From: Bacteroidales bacterium UBA1219
GTDB taxonomy: Bacteria > Bacteroidota > Bacteroidia > Bacteroidales > P3
Assembly: GCA_002309295.1 (NCBI GenBank)
Contig: DBXF01000087.1
Coordinates: 2,785-13,506, forward strand
Direction of reading: 5' to 3'
Length of the DNA: 10,722 nucleotides
The position numbers and the translations under genes are program-made. The stretch's first letter is position 1; the number at the start of each line of letters is the position of its first letter. The notes beneath the pieces were generated by a model, which worked only from the letters and a program-made list of their open reading frames with translations, was not told the origin of the DNA and ran no database searches. Shown here in pieces: positions 4,621 to 10,722 of this stretch.

Positions 4621-6780
4621 TTACAGCTTTCTAAAAATAAAATCTGTCATCAGGGTGTAGAGGTTCAGACGGGTATAACCGCCGTAAATGCTGTGGTTTT
4701 TGTTGGGATAAATCCTCATCTCGAACTGTTTGTTTGCGTTTTCGAGTGCCGAAATCATGTCGGCGGCGTTCTGGAAATGTACGTTGTCGTCGCCGGTGCC
4801 GTGGATTATCAAGTAATTGCCTTTCAGCTGTTTGACGAAGTTGAGGGGCGAGTTGTCGTCGTATCCGCTTGCGTTGTCCTGCGGACGTTGCAGAAAACGC
4901 TCGGTGTAGATGTTGTCGTAGTAGCGCCATGTGGTTACGGGTGCCACTGCGATGGCTGCCTTGAACACGTCGTTGCCTTTCAGTATGGCCAGCGACGACA
5001 GGTATCCGCCGAAACTCCATCCGAAGATGCCTATGCGGTCGGCATCCACCCACGATTTTTTGCCGAAATACTTGGCGGCTTCGATAACGTCGATGCATTC
5101 GAATTTGCCCAACTGCTTGTATGTCACTTTCTTGAACTCGGCTCCGCGACCGCCCGTGCCGCGCCCGTCAACGCACACCACTATATATCCGTGCTGCGCC
5201 AGCATGCGGTGCCAATAGTAGTCGCTGTAGCCGTAGCTGTTGGTAACCTGCTGGTGTCCGGGACCGCCGTAGACGTAGAAGAACACGGGGTACTGCTTGC
5301 TGCTGTCGAAATCGGCAGGCTTGATGATGTAATAGTTGAGGGTAACGTTCTCGCTTGTAGTCAGTTGTCCGAATTCCTTGGTCTCGTTGCCATATTCTTT
5401 CATGCGTTTTTTCAGCGAGGCGTTGTCTTCGAGCACCACCAGCTGTTTTCCTTTGCTGTCGTGGATAGTGTAACATGGAGGGTTGTTGGCGTTGCTGAAA
5501 TTGCAGATGTAGTAGCGGCAGCCGTTGCTGAAATTGATGCGGTAGGTGCCGGCTTTGTCGCCGAGTTTCACTTTTTTCTTTCCTGCAAAGTCGATGGCGT
5601 AGAGTTCGGTGTTTATGGCCGAGCTTTCGTGCGAGGTGAAGTATATTTTCTTGCCTTTCTCATCGATGCCGCACACGTTGGCCACGTCGAATTTGCCCGT
5701 GGTAATCTGGCGCACCTGCTTGCCGCTCATGTCGTACATATATATATGGTTGTAGCCGTCCTTTTCGCTGTTGATGATGAAGTTTTTGCCGTCTTTCAGG
5801 AAAATCCATGTGTCGGGCACCTCAACGTAGGTGTTGTTTTCTTCGGTGTAAAGAGTTGAGATATTGCCTGTAGTGGCGTCGGCCAGAAGCAGTTCCATCT
5901 TGTTCTGCAATCGGTTCATGCGCATAAACGAAAGCACGTTGGGGTTTTGCGTCCATTTGATGCGCGGGATGTATTGGTCGTTCTCGCTGCCCACGTTGAG
6001 TTTCAGCGTTTTCTGACTCTGCAGGTCGTAGATCAGCACGTCGACCACTGAGTTGTCCTCGCCGGCTTTGGGGTATTTGAACGAGTAGTCCTCGGGGTAA
6101 AGCTCGCCCCACATCTGCATATTGTATTGTTTCACAGCACTTTCGTCGAAACGGTAGAAAGCAATTTTTTTGCTGTCGGGCGACCAGTAGAAACCTTTGG
6201 TGATGGAGAATTCCTCTTCGTAAACCCAGTCGGTGGTGCCGTTTATTATGTAGTTGAACTTGCCGTCGAAGGTAATCTGTTTCTCCTGCATCGACTCCAA
6301 GTCGCACACAAACAGGTTGTTGTCGCGTACAAAGGCGGTCTTTTTGCCGTCGGGCGAGAACTGGGTTAGACGCTGTTTGCCGTTCTCCGACAATTTCTTG
6401 CAGCTCTTGGTTTTGATGTCGTAAAGGTAGTAGTCCGACACTCCCGAATGACGGTAGATAGGCTCGAATCCCGACGAGAGCAGGAGGTGGGTCTCACTTT
6501 CGTCGAACTCGTACGACTCCACGCGTGGAAATTTGCTGTCAATGTCGGTAAATACGCATACCGACTCCACTTTTTCGCCGGTTTTGTACGAATATTTGTC
6601 AACGCTGTTGCGGGTAAGCACGCAGTAGTGTTCGCCGTCTTTCATCGAGTTGATCTCGCTTATGCCGCGGGCCGAAAAAGTTCCGCGTGCCCAAATGTCC
6701 TCCAAGGTGATTTGTTTCTGTGCGTAAGCCCCTGCAAAAGTAGCGGCGCCAAGCACCATTGCTAATAATATTTTTCTCAT
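4621..6780 (-). CDS. dpp4: Dipeptidyl peptidase IV (S9 family serine peptidase)
   Basis: This exported peptidase removes Xaa-Pro (and Xaa-Ala) dipeptides from peptide N-termini, helping the cell use proline-rich peptides. The 719-residue precursor has a signal peptide, cleaved after AYA (20/21), so it acts in the periplasm or on the envelope. An N-terminal beta-propeller (about 40-450) carries DWVYEEE (184-190), whose E189/E190 correspond to the double Glu that grips the substrate amino terminus in human DPP-IV. The C-terminal alpha/beta hydrolase (about 460-719) has FYVYGGPG (501-508, oxyanion Tyr504), the nucleophile motif GWSFGG (587-592, Ser589), GTGDDNVHF (661-669, Asp664, with Asn666 matching the substrate-binding Asn) and His696 in NKNHSIYG. 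All catalytic residues are present and the length is normal. It has its own promoter match 60 bases upstream. Confidence 0.95.
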   Translation of the reverse strand: MRKILLAMVLGAATFAGAYAQKQITLEDIWARGTFSARGISEINSMKDGEHYCVLTRNSVDKYSYKTGEKVESVCVFTDIDSKFPRVESYEFDESETHLLLSSGFEPIYRHSGVSDYYLYDIKTKSCKKLSENGKQRLTQFSPDGKKTAFVRDNNLFVCDLESMQEKQITFDGKFNYIINGTTDWVYEEEFSITKGFYWSPDSKKIAFYRFDESAVKQYNMQMWGELYPEDYSFKYPKAGEDNSVVDVLIYDLQSQKTLKLNVGSENDQYIPRIKWTQNPNVLSFMRMNRLQNKMELLLADATTGNISTLYTEENNTYVEVPDTWIFLKDGKNFIINSEKDGYNHIYMYDMSGKQVRQITTGKFDVANVCGIDEKGKKIYFTSHESSAINTELYAIDFAGKKKVKLGDKAGTYRINFSNGCRYYICNFSNANNPPCYTIHDSKGKQLVVLEDNASLKKRMKEYGNETKEFGQLTTSENVTLNYYIIKPADFDSSKQYPVFFYVYGGPGHQQVTNSYGYSDYYWHRMLAQHGYIVVCVDGRGTGGRGAEFKKVTYKQLGKFECIDVIEAAKYFGKKSWVDADRIGIFGWSFGGYLSSLAILKGNDVFKAAIAVAPVTTWRYYDNIYTERFLQRPQDNASGYDDNSPLNFVKQLKGNYLIIHGTGDDNVHFQNAADMISALENANKQFEMRIYPNKNHSIYGGYTRLNLYTLMTDFIFRKL

Positions 6781-6839
6781 TATCGTAAAAAACTGTTTAT
6801 TAGTGATATGCGTTAATAATGCGTTTGTTTAACAAAATG

Positions 6840-6847
6840 CAAATGTA
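6840..6847 (-). promoter_or_regulatory. Bacteroidota-type -7 element for the dipeptidyl peptidase gene
   Basis: TACATTTG on the minus strand matches TAnnTTTG and lies about 60 bases before the start codon at 6780. It would leave a leader of roughly 50 bases. T-rich sequence precedes it, without a distinct TTTG at the -33 position. Confidence 0.55.
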
Positions 6848-6904
6848 CGCAAAATAAATAAATAAAATTCTTTAAAATGTGTCGGAAACACAAAATCTCA
6901 GTAA

Positions 6905-7002
6905 CCCCACACAAGGAACGCAGTGTGGGGGTGATAAAAAACGCTCTGAAAATCAGCGTCTCGGAGTGAAGAAAAAGCCAGTGGCTTTTTCGATAGCGAA
7001 GC
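6905..7002. other. Hairpin cluster in the 377-base gap between the divergent dpp4 and lemA genes
   Basis: Between the two divergent genes lies a G+C-richer block of consecutive hairpins. The first has an 8-pair stem CCCCACAC/GTGTGGGG (6905-6912 and 6923-6930). A smaller one follows at about 6941-6959 (CTGA-AAA-TCAG with an outer ACG/CGT). The third is AAAAAGCC-AGT-GGCTTTTT (6972-6990), and the last is a GCGAAGC mini-hairpin (6996-7002). Transcription from both neighbouring genes runs away from this block, so terminators for them are not needed here. The rest of the gap (7003-7157) is A/T-rich, holds an imperfect small hairpin at 7093-7110, and gives no clear lemA promoter. Confidence 0.5.
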
Positions 7003-7157
7003 GGAGAAAATAAAAAAACTTTACCTATTTTTTTAAAAAATATGCAGTCAAATAAATATTTTTTTCAATTCTTATTTTTTGTCCGCAATAAAAACAGAGG
7101 TGTCTCCGTTATACATTTTTCTTATAATAAAAGTACAAAACAAAAAACATTAAAAAG

Positions 7158-7751
7158 ATGAAAAAAGGAGTTATTATTGCAATAGCCGTTGTGGCTGTGA
7201 TAGTTCTTTCTGCTATTTCCATATACAATAGCATGGTAAAAATGGATGAAAATGTAACAGCTGCTTGGGCACAGGTGGAAACCCAGTATCAGCGTCGTGC
7301 CGACCTCATCCCGCAGTTGGTAAACGTGGTTAAAGGTGCCGCCGACTACGAACGCACCACCCTCGAAAGTGTTGTTGCCGCCCGTAGCAAAGCCACTTCC
7401 ATTCGACTTACTGCCGACGACCTCACCGAAGAAAACTTAGCGAAATACCAGAAAGCGCAGGATGAACTCGGCGGCGCTCTCGGACGTCTTATCGCTATCA
7501 GCGAGGCTTATCCCGAACTCAAGGCCAACGAGAATTTCAAGGAATTGCAGGCCCAACTCGAAGGCACCGAGAACCGTATCGCCGTTGCCCGCAAGGATTT
7601 CAACGAAGCTGTGCAGAGCTACAATTCCTATATCCGCCGATTCCCCAAAAATATCTTTGCAGGAATGTTTGGCTTCAGCCAGAAAGCTTATTTCAAAGCC
7701 GCCGAAGGTGCTGAAAACGCTCCCGAAGTGTCTTTCGATTTCGGCAAATAA
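7158..7751 (+). CDS. lemA: LemA family membrane-anchored protein
   Basis: LemA proteins are N-terminally anchored, mostly helical proteins of unclear biochemical role, often encoded next to TPM-domain genes. The 197-residue protein has one membrane helix at about 4-21 with the rest predicted outside the membrane. The LemA core is seen at 23-76: YNSMVKMDENV, AAWAQVETQYQRRADLIPQLV and the KGAADYE region. Long helices follow, with the NSYIRRFPKNIFAGMFGF motif near 156-173. The A/G-rich AAAAAG just before the ATG may serve as a ribosome binding site. The TPM-domain gene follows after 25 bases, so the two form an operon. Length and motifs are normal. Confidence 0.93.
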   Translation: MKKGVIIAIAVVAVIVLSAISIYNSMVKMDENVTAAWAQVETQYQRRADLIPQLVNVVKGAADYERTTLESVVAARSKATSIRLTADDLTEENLAKYQKAQDELGGALGRLIAISEAYPELKANENFKELQAQLEGTENRIAVARKDFNEAVQSYNSYIRRFPKNIFAGMFGFSQKAYFKAAEGAENAPEVSFDFGK

Positions 7752-7776
7752 TTGTTGACTGTCAGTAGTTTGAACG

Positions 7777-8208
7777 ATGGGCTATTTTACCAAGGAACGT
7801 CAGCAGCAGATTGTTGATGCTATTCGCGAGGCTGAACTCAACACCTCGGGCGAAATCCGTGTGCACGTTGACAAGCGTTGCCGCAAGGATGTCCTCGACC
7901 GTGCCGTTGAGGTTTTCCACAAACTGAAGATGGAGCAGACGCGCGACCGCAACGGCGTTCTGCTCTATGTGGCTGTGGATTCGCACAAGACTGCCATCCT
8001 CGGCGACGAAGGCGTGAACGCCGTGGTGTCTCCCGATTTCTGGAACGGCATCATCGACAGTGCTGTGAAACAGTTCGCCAAGGGAGAGTACGCCGAAGGC
8101 ATTGCCGAAGCCGTCACCGCCGTGGGCGAGGTGCTCAAACAGCATTTTCCATACCGCGACGACGACATCAACGAACTCCCCGACGAAATCAGCTTCGGCG
8201 ACGATTAA
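7777..8208 (+). CDS. TPM-domain protein, short soluble form
   Basis: The 143-residue protein is a TPM domain (the fold of plant thylakoid TLP18.3 and bacterial YgcG-type proteins, some of which have phosphatase activity). Family features visible are the opening helix with FTKERQQQIVDAI, TSGEIRVHV (23-31), RNGVLLYVA (58-66) and ILGDEGVNAVV (74-84). It has no signal peptide, no membrane segment and no Gly/Ser-rich tail, unlike the longer membrane-anchored TPM proteins that often accompany LemA. A cytoplasmic location is therefore likely. It ends in an acidic tail (DDDINELPDEISFGDD). The second, membrane-bound TPM gene found next to lemA in many Bacteroidota is absent here. The stop codon sits in a perfect 14-base palindrome (8200-8213). 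Confidence 0.9.
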   Translation: MGYFTKERQQQIVDAIREAELNTSGEIRVHVDKRCRKDVLDRAVEVFHKLKMEQTRDRNGVLLYVAVDSHKTAILGDEGVNAVVSPDFWNGIIDSAVKQFAKGEYAEGIAEAVTAVGEVLKQHFPYRDDDINELPDEISFGDD

Positions 8209-8213
8209 TCGTC
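8200..8213. repeat. 14-base perfect palindrome over the TPM gene stop codon
   Basis: GACGATTAATCGTC reads the same on both strands and has the stop codon TAA (8206-8208) at its centre. It may be a short 3' stem or simply chance. Confidence 0.4.
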
Positions 8214-8214
8214 A

Positions 8215-8242
8215 GTTGAAAATTGATAGTTGAAAGTTGAAA
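8215..8242. repeat. 7-base-period repeat after the TPM gene
   Basis: Four 7-base units, GTTGAAA (8215), ATTGATA (8222), GTTGAAA (8229) and GTTGAAA (8236), begin 6 bases after the stop codon. The same unit appears at the 3' end of the MFS gene (9690-9710) and inverted before secA. Confidence 0.7.
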
Positions 8243-8249
8243 TTCTCCT

Positions 8250-8463
8250 AGCCGCAAGCGGCTGAATTGCGTAGCAATCGTGAACACAAATGAAAATAAA
8301 ACAAACAATGTGAACAAATCTAGTAAATCTCATAAATATTTTTCGCCGAAGGCGAAAGCAATTTACAAGATTTAAAGATTTCAATCAACGAAGTTGATTA
8401 GGTGAATATAATGAGCGAAGCGAACAAATCTACAAGATTTACAAAATCTCGCGAAGCGAAGCT
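8250..8463. repeat. Mini-hairpin cluster between the TPM and MFS genes
   Basis: This fills most of the 293-base gap. Short perfect stems with tiny loops occur at 8250-8263 (AGCCGC/GCGGCT, AA between), 8266-8278 (ATTGC-GTA-GCAAT), 8341-8357 (TTTCGCC-GAA-GGCGAAA), 8383-8399 (AATCAAC-GAA-GTTGATT) and 8450-8458 (CGC-GAA-GCG). GCGAAGC itself occurs at 8415, 8451 and 8456. Between them lie A/T-rich stretches with many AAATCT and AGATTT words in both orientations. None is followed by a T-run on the plus strand, so they are not ordinary terminators, and no promoter match for the MFS gene is seen. Confidence 0.6.
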
Positions 8464-8501
8464 GAGCAGGAAAAAATAGATTTACAGAGATACGAGATAC
8501 C

Positions 8502-9701
8502 ATGCCAAAAGATGTCCTTTTCAACAGGAATTACGTGCTGCTTTGCATCGCTAATTTCCTGTTTTTCTTTTCGTTCTACCTGATACTGCCCATCATGCCG
8601 CTCTATCTTAGCGAGCAGTTTGTGGCCGACAAAAGCGTCATCGGTATGGTGATAGCCTGCTATTCCGTCGCCACGCTGATAGTGAGGCCCTTTTCGGGAC
8701 ATATAATGGACGGCTACAACCGAAAGGCCGTTTATATCTTGGCTTTCTCGCTGTTCACCGCCGTCTTTGCGGGATATATCATTGCGCAGACGCTTCTGGC
8801 GTTGGTGCTGGTGCGTGTGCTTTACGGACTTACCTTCGGACTCACATCCGTGTCGAGCAACACCTTGGTGATAGACCTTGTGCCGTCGTCGCGGCGAGGG
8901 GAGGGGATAGGCTTTTTCGGCATCTCGTCGAATCTGGCCATGGCCCTAGGTCCTATGGTGGGACTGATGATGCACGGCAGGGTGGACTACCAGTGGATTT
9001 TCGTCATCTGCTTGGCAACCAGTCTTGTAGGAGTGATAATCGCGAGCCAGATCCACGCCCGTTACCGTCCTCCGCTGATTCGTCCTAAAGTCTCCATAGA
9101 CCGTTTCATACTTTTGAAAGGCATCCCCGGCGGGGTGGCGTACATACTCATCGCCTTCCCTTACGGACAGATTTCCAACTACATAGCAATGTATATCGGA
9201 GAAACTGGCGTTGCTCTGAGCGGTGGCATGTTTTTTGTGCTTTACGCCGTGGGGCTGATACTTTCGCGGCTGTATGCCGGCAAGATGGTGGACCGCGGCC
9301 GAAAGCCACAGACCGTTGTGCTGGGCATAGCGTTGCTTCTTGTGGGTATAGGACTGCTGGCCGCCCTGCGCTTCCTAGGCGTTGCAGGTGTCGAGTTGGG
9401 CAAATGGCTGCTTATAGCCACGGCAGTGATGTGCGGAGCGGGCTACGGCACCATTTTCACCTCGTTCAACACCATGTTCATCGACCTTGCCCACCACAAC
9501 CAGCGCGGTTCCGCCACCGCCACCTACCTCACGGCCTGGGATTTGGGGCTGGGACTTGGCGTGTTCGCCGGCGGAGCCTTGGCCGAGCGTTTCTCGTTCA
9601 GTTTCGGCTATTGTGTCGCCGACCTCGTGCTGCTGCTCGGACTGCTGTACTTCGTCTCCGTCGTAGTGCCGCATTATAAAAAGAACGTCGTCGAAAGTTG
9701 A
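8502..9701 (+). CDS. Major facilitator superfamily transporter, 12-helix, probable drug or small-solute efflux
   Basis: The 399-residue protein is almost entirely hydrophobic, with about twelve membrane segments in two halves. Motif A lies in the loop after helix 2 (GHIMDGYNRKAV, 66-77) and is echoed in the second half as GKMVDRGRKP. LGPMVG (149-154) resembles the antiporter motif C, and RRGEGIGFFG (131-140) is typical of drug:proton antiporter-like MFS_1 members. Export by proton antiport is therefore the likeliest mode; the substrate cannot be deduced. No regulator gene is adjacent. The last codons and the TGA stop lie inside a 7-base repeat array (9690-9710), so the C-terminus (VVES) may have been reshaped by that repeat. 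Confidence 0.9.
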   Translation: MPKDVLFNRNYVLLCIANFLFFFSFYLILPIMPLYLSEQFVADKSVIGMVIACYSVATLIVRPFSGHIMDGYNRKAVYILAFSLFTAVFAGYIIAQTLLALVLVRVLYGLTFGLTSVSSNTLVIDLVPSSRRGEGIGFFGISSNLAMALGPMVGLMMHGRVDYQWIFVICLATSLVGVIIASQIHARYRPPLIRPKVSIDRFILLKGIPGGVAYILIAFPYGQISNYIAMYIGETGVALSGGMFFVLYAVGLILSRLYAGKMVDRGRKPQTVVLGIALLLVGIGLLAALRFLGVAGVELGKWLLIATAVMCGAGYGTIFTSFNTMFIDLAHHNQRGSATATYLTAWDLGLGLGVFAGGALAERFSFSFGYCVADLVLLLGLLYFVSVVVPHYKKNVVES

Positions 9702-9742
9702 AAGTTGAAAAATAAACAATTAACAATTGACAATGAACAATG
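9690..9742. repeat. 7-base-period arrays at the end of the MFS gene
   Basis: Three units of GTTGAAA type (9690, 9697, 9704) span the MFS stop codon at 9699-9701. After four bases come four units of AACAATT type (9715, 9722, 9729, 9736). Both arrays keep an exact 7-base step. Confidence 0.7.
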
Positions 9743-9819
9743 ATTTTTAGATATTCAGACATTCTGGTAATCCGAAAATCTGTTCATCCGAAAGTCTGAA
9801 AATCTTTTTCAACTTTCAA
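9698..9819. repeat. Composite intergenic element bounded by a perfect 15-base inverted repeat
   Basis: TTGAAAGTTGAAAAA (9698-9712) is matched by its exact reverse complement at 9805-9819, with 92 bases between. Inside are the AACAATT array and an 8-base-period array (9746-9809) that changes orientation at 9769/9770: three units of TTCAGACA type, then five of ATCCGAAA/ATCTGAAA type. A nested imperfect inverted repeat pairs 9749-9760 with 9794-9805 (11 of 12). The 12 bases at 9749-9760 are identical to 3639-3650 after the thioesterase gene. No open reading frame lies inside. Confidence 0.65.
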
Positions 9820-9821
9820 AA

Positions 9822-9837
9822 AAAAATCGTATATTTG
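9822..9837 (+). promoter_or_regulatory. Bacteroidota-type promoter core for secA
   Basis: TATATTTG (9830-9837) matches TAnnTTTG and lies 76 bases before the secA start. With the preceding AAAAATCG it is identical over 16 bases to the promoter core of the outer-membrane barrel gene. A T-rich segment about 20 bases upstream (9804-9809) could act as the -33 element; it is the tip of the composite repeat. Confidence 0.65.
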
Positions 9838-9913
9838 TAGTTTGTTTTTTCTGCGGAAAAAGCAATGAAATTATTATGTAACTTATTAAAAAATAGAAAT
9901 TTAGACATATTTA

Positions 9914-10722
9914 ATGGCAAACTTTTTACAAAAACTTTTTGGAAATAAGTCGCAACGCGACCTTAAAGAGGTGATGCCTTTGGTAAACAAAGCAAAAGAG
10001 GCATACGAAAAAATAAAACTCCTTAGCAACGACGAACTGCGCGCAAAGACCATCGAATTCCGCGCCAAAATACAGAAGGCTATAGAGGCTGAAGAGACAG
10101 AACTGGCACAGCTCCGCGCCCGTATCGACGAGGAATACGACATGCCTGTGGATGAGAAACAGGAACTCTACAAACGTATTGAAGAGCTGGAGAAACAGTC
10201 GTACGACAAGACGCAGGACATTCTCCTTGAAATACTCCCCGAAGCTTTTGCAGTGGTGAAGGACACCGCCCGCCGTTTCGCCGAAAACGAGGAGGTGGAG
10301 GTCACCGCCACCGACCGCGACCGCGACATCTCGGCCTACCGCGACAGCGTGAACATCCGCGACGACAGGGCTTACTACAAAAACACTTGGTCCGCAGGTG
10401 GCAATATGATTACTTGGGACATGGTGCACTACGACGTGCAACTGATAGGCGGTATCGTCCTGCACAACGGTAAGATCGCCGAGATGGCCACCGGTGAAGG
10501 TAAGACCCTCGTGGCTACGCTGCCCGTTTACCTCAACGCACTGCCCGGCAAAGGCGTGCATGTGGTTACCGTGAACGACTACCTTGCCAAACGTGACTCC
10601 GAATGGATGGGTATGCTCTTCGAGTTCCATGGTCTGAAAGTGGACTGCATCGACAAATACGAGCCGCACTCCGAAGAACGTAAGAACGCCTATCTGGCCG
10701 ACATCACCTACGGTACCAACAA
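9914..10722 (+). CDS. secA: Protein translocase motor SecA, N-terminal 269 residues
   Basis: SecA is the ATPase that drives unfolded precursors through the SecYEG channel. The visible part starts MANFLQKLFGNKSQRDLK. It shows the conserved LPEAFAVVKDTARR (108-121), HYDVQLIGG (172-180), Walker A MATGEGKT (191-198), KGVHVVTVNDYLAKRD (213-228) and ADITYGTN (262-269), just before the usual EFGFDYLRDN. Compared with E. coli SecA there are two insertions: a Glu/Lys-rich coiled segment at about 58-100 and a charged stretch at about 124-168, as expected for Bacteroidota SecA. The frame is open to the right edge, so the gene is truncated by the window. The start at 9914 matches the family N-terminus. 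Confidence 0.97.
   Translation, partial: MANFLQKLFGNKSQRDLKEVMPLVNKAKEAYEKIKLLSNDELRAKTIEFRAKIQKAIEAEETELAQLRARIDEEYDMPVDEKQELYKRIEELEKQSYDKTQDILLEILPEAFAVVKDTARRFAENEEVEVTATDRDRDISAYRDSVNIRDDRAYYKNTWSAGGNMITWDMVHYDVQLIGGIVLHNGKIAEMATGEGKTLVATLPVYLNALPGKGVHVVTVNDYLAKRDSEWMGMLFEFHGLKVDCIDKYEPHSEERKNAYLADITYGTN

Noticed and set aside
4693..5859. 388-residue open frame on the plus strand opposite the dipeptidyl peptidase gene
   Set aside because: It is antisense to a complete, motif-intact DPP-IV and has a Val/Ala/Phe-rich translation typical of a shadow frame in G+C-rich coding DNA.
6972..6990. AAAAAGCC-AGT-GGCTTTTT hairpin as a gene terminator
   Set aside because: Both neighbouring genes are transcribed away from it and its G+C stem is only three pairs; it is kept as part of the hairpin cluster instead.
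9865..9948. 27-codon open frame (starts MKLLCNLLKN) overlapping the secA start, considered as a SecM-like leader peptide
   Set aside because: It has no recognisable arrest motif or signal sequence, no ribosome binding site, and is short enough to arise by chance in A/T-rich DNA.
9926..10669. 247-residue minus-strand open frame opposite secA
   Set aside because: The plus strand encodes an unmistakable SecA N-terminus with a Walker A motif; the antisense frame is a shadow.

Overview
The window looks like chromosomal DNA of a gut-type Bacteroidota, most likely a Bacteroidales. The evidence is the family content (a TatA/TatC pair without TatB, a periplasmic dipeptidyl peptidase IV, an outer-membrane beta-barrel protein, and a SecA with long N-terminal insertions), the general lack of strong Shine-Dalgarno sequences, and matches to the Bacteroidota -7 promoter element TAnnTTTG ahead of three genes. 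No rRNA, tRNA, CRISPR array or insertion sequence was seen.

Layout. Positions 1-1904 (minus strand) hold a compact, A/T-rich restriction-modification operon. In transcription order it encodes a small Cys-rich protein, an alpha-class Dam/DpnM-type adenine methylase, a 174-residue PD-(D/E)XK protein that is the presumed endonuclease, and the start of a second, DpnA-type methylase that runs off the left edge. The last three genes overlap one another. Positions 2032-3031 (minus) hold overlapping tatA-tatC, divergent from a PaaI-type hotdog thioesterase (3157-3627, plus). A two-way terminator separates the thioesterase from an outer-membrane barrel protein (3762-4496, minus), which is followed by a dipeptidyl peptidase IV (4621-6780, minus). 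A 377-base, hairpin-rich gap leads to lemA and a soluble TPM-domain gene (7158-8208, plus), then an MFS transporter (8502-9701, plus) and the first 269 codons of secA (9914 to the right edge, plus).

How the parts fit. SecA (general export) and TatA/TatC (export of folded proteins) are envelope functions. The barrel protein and the dipeptidyl peptidase both carry Sec signal peptides and are their kind of client. The restriction-modification operon is a separate defence module.

Most interesting observations. (1) GATC, the expected target of a DpnM/DpnA-type system, occurs only 8 times in 10.7 kb, where about 42 would be expected with equal base use; four of the eight lie inside the operon and none lies between 1317 and 6030. 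(2) The presumed endonuclease is much shorter than R.DpnII and does not resemble it, and a Cys-rich protein heads the operon. (3) The intergenic DNA carries short-period repeats (8-base and 7-base units), often starting at or inside the stop codon of the preceding gene. Two of the 8-base arrays reverse orientation in the middle, and one composite element is bracketed by a perfect 15-base inverted repeat. (4) Other intergenic stretches carry clusters of tiny hairpins with GAA or GTA loops, including the GCGAAGC type.
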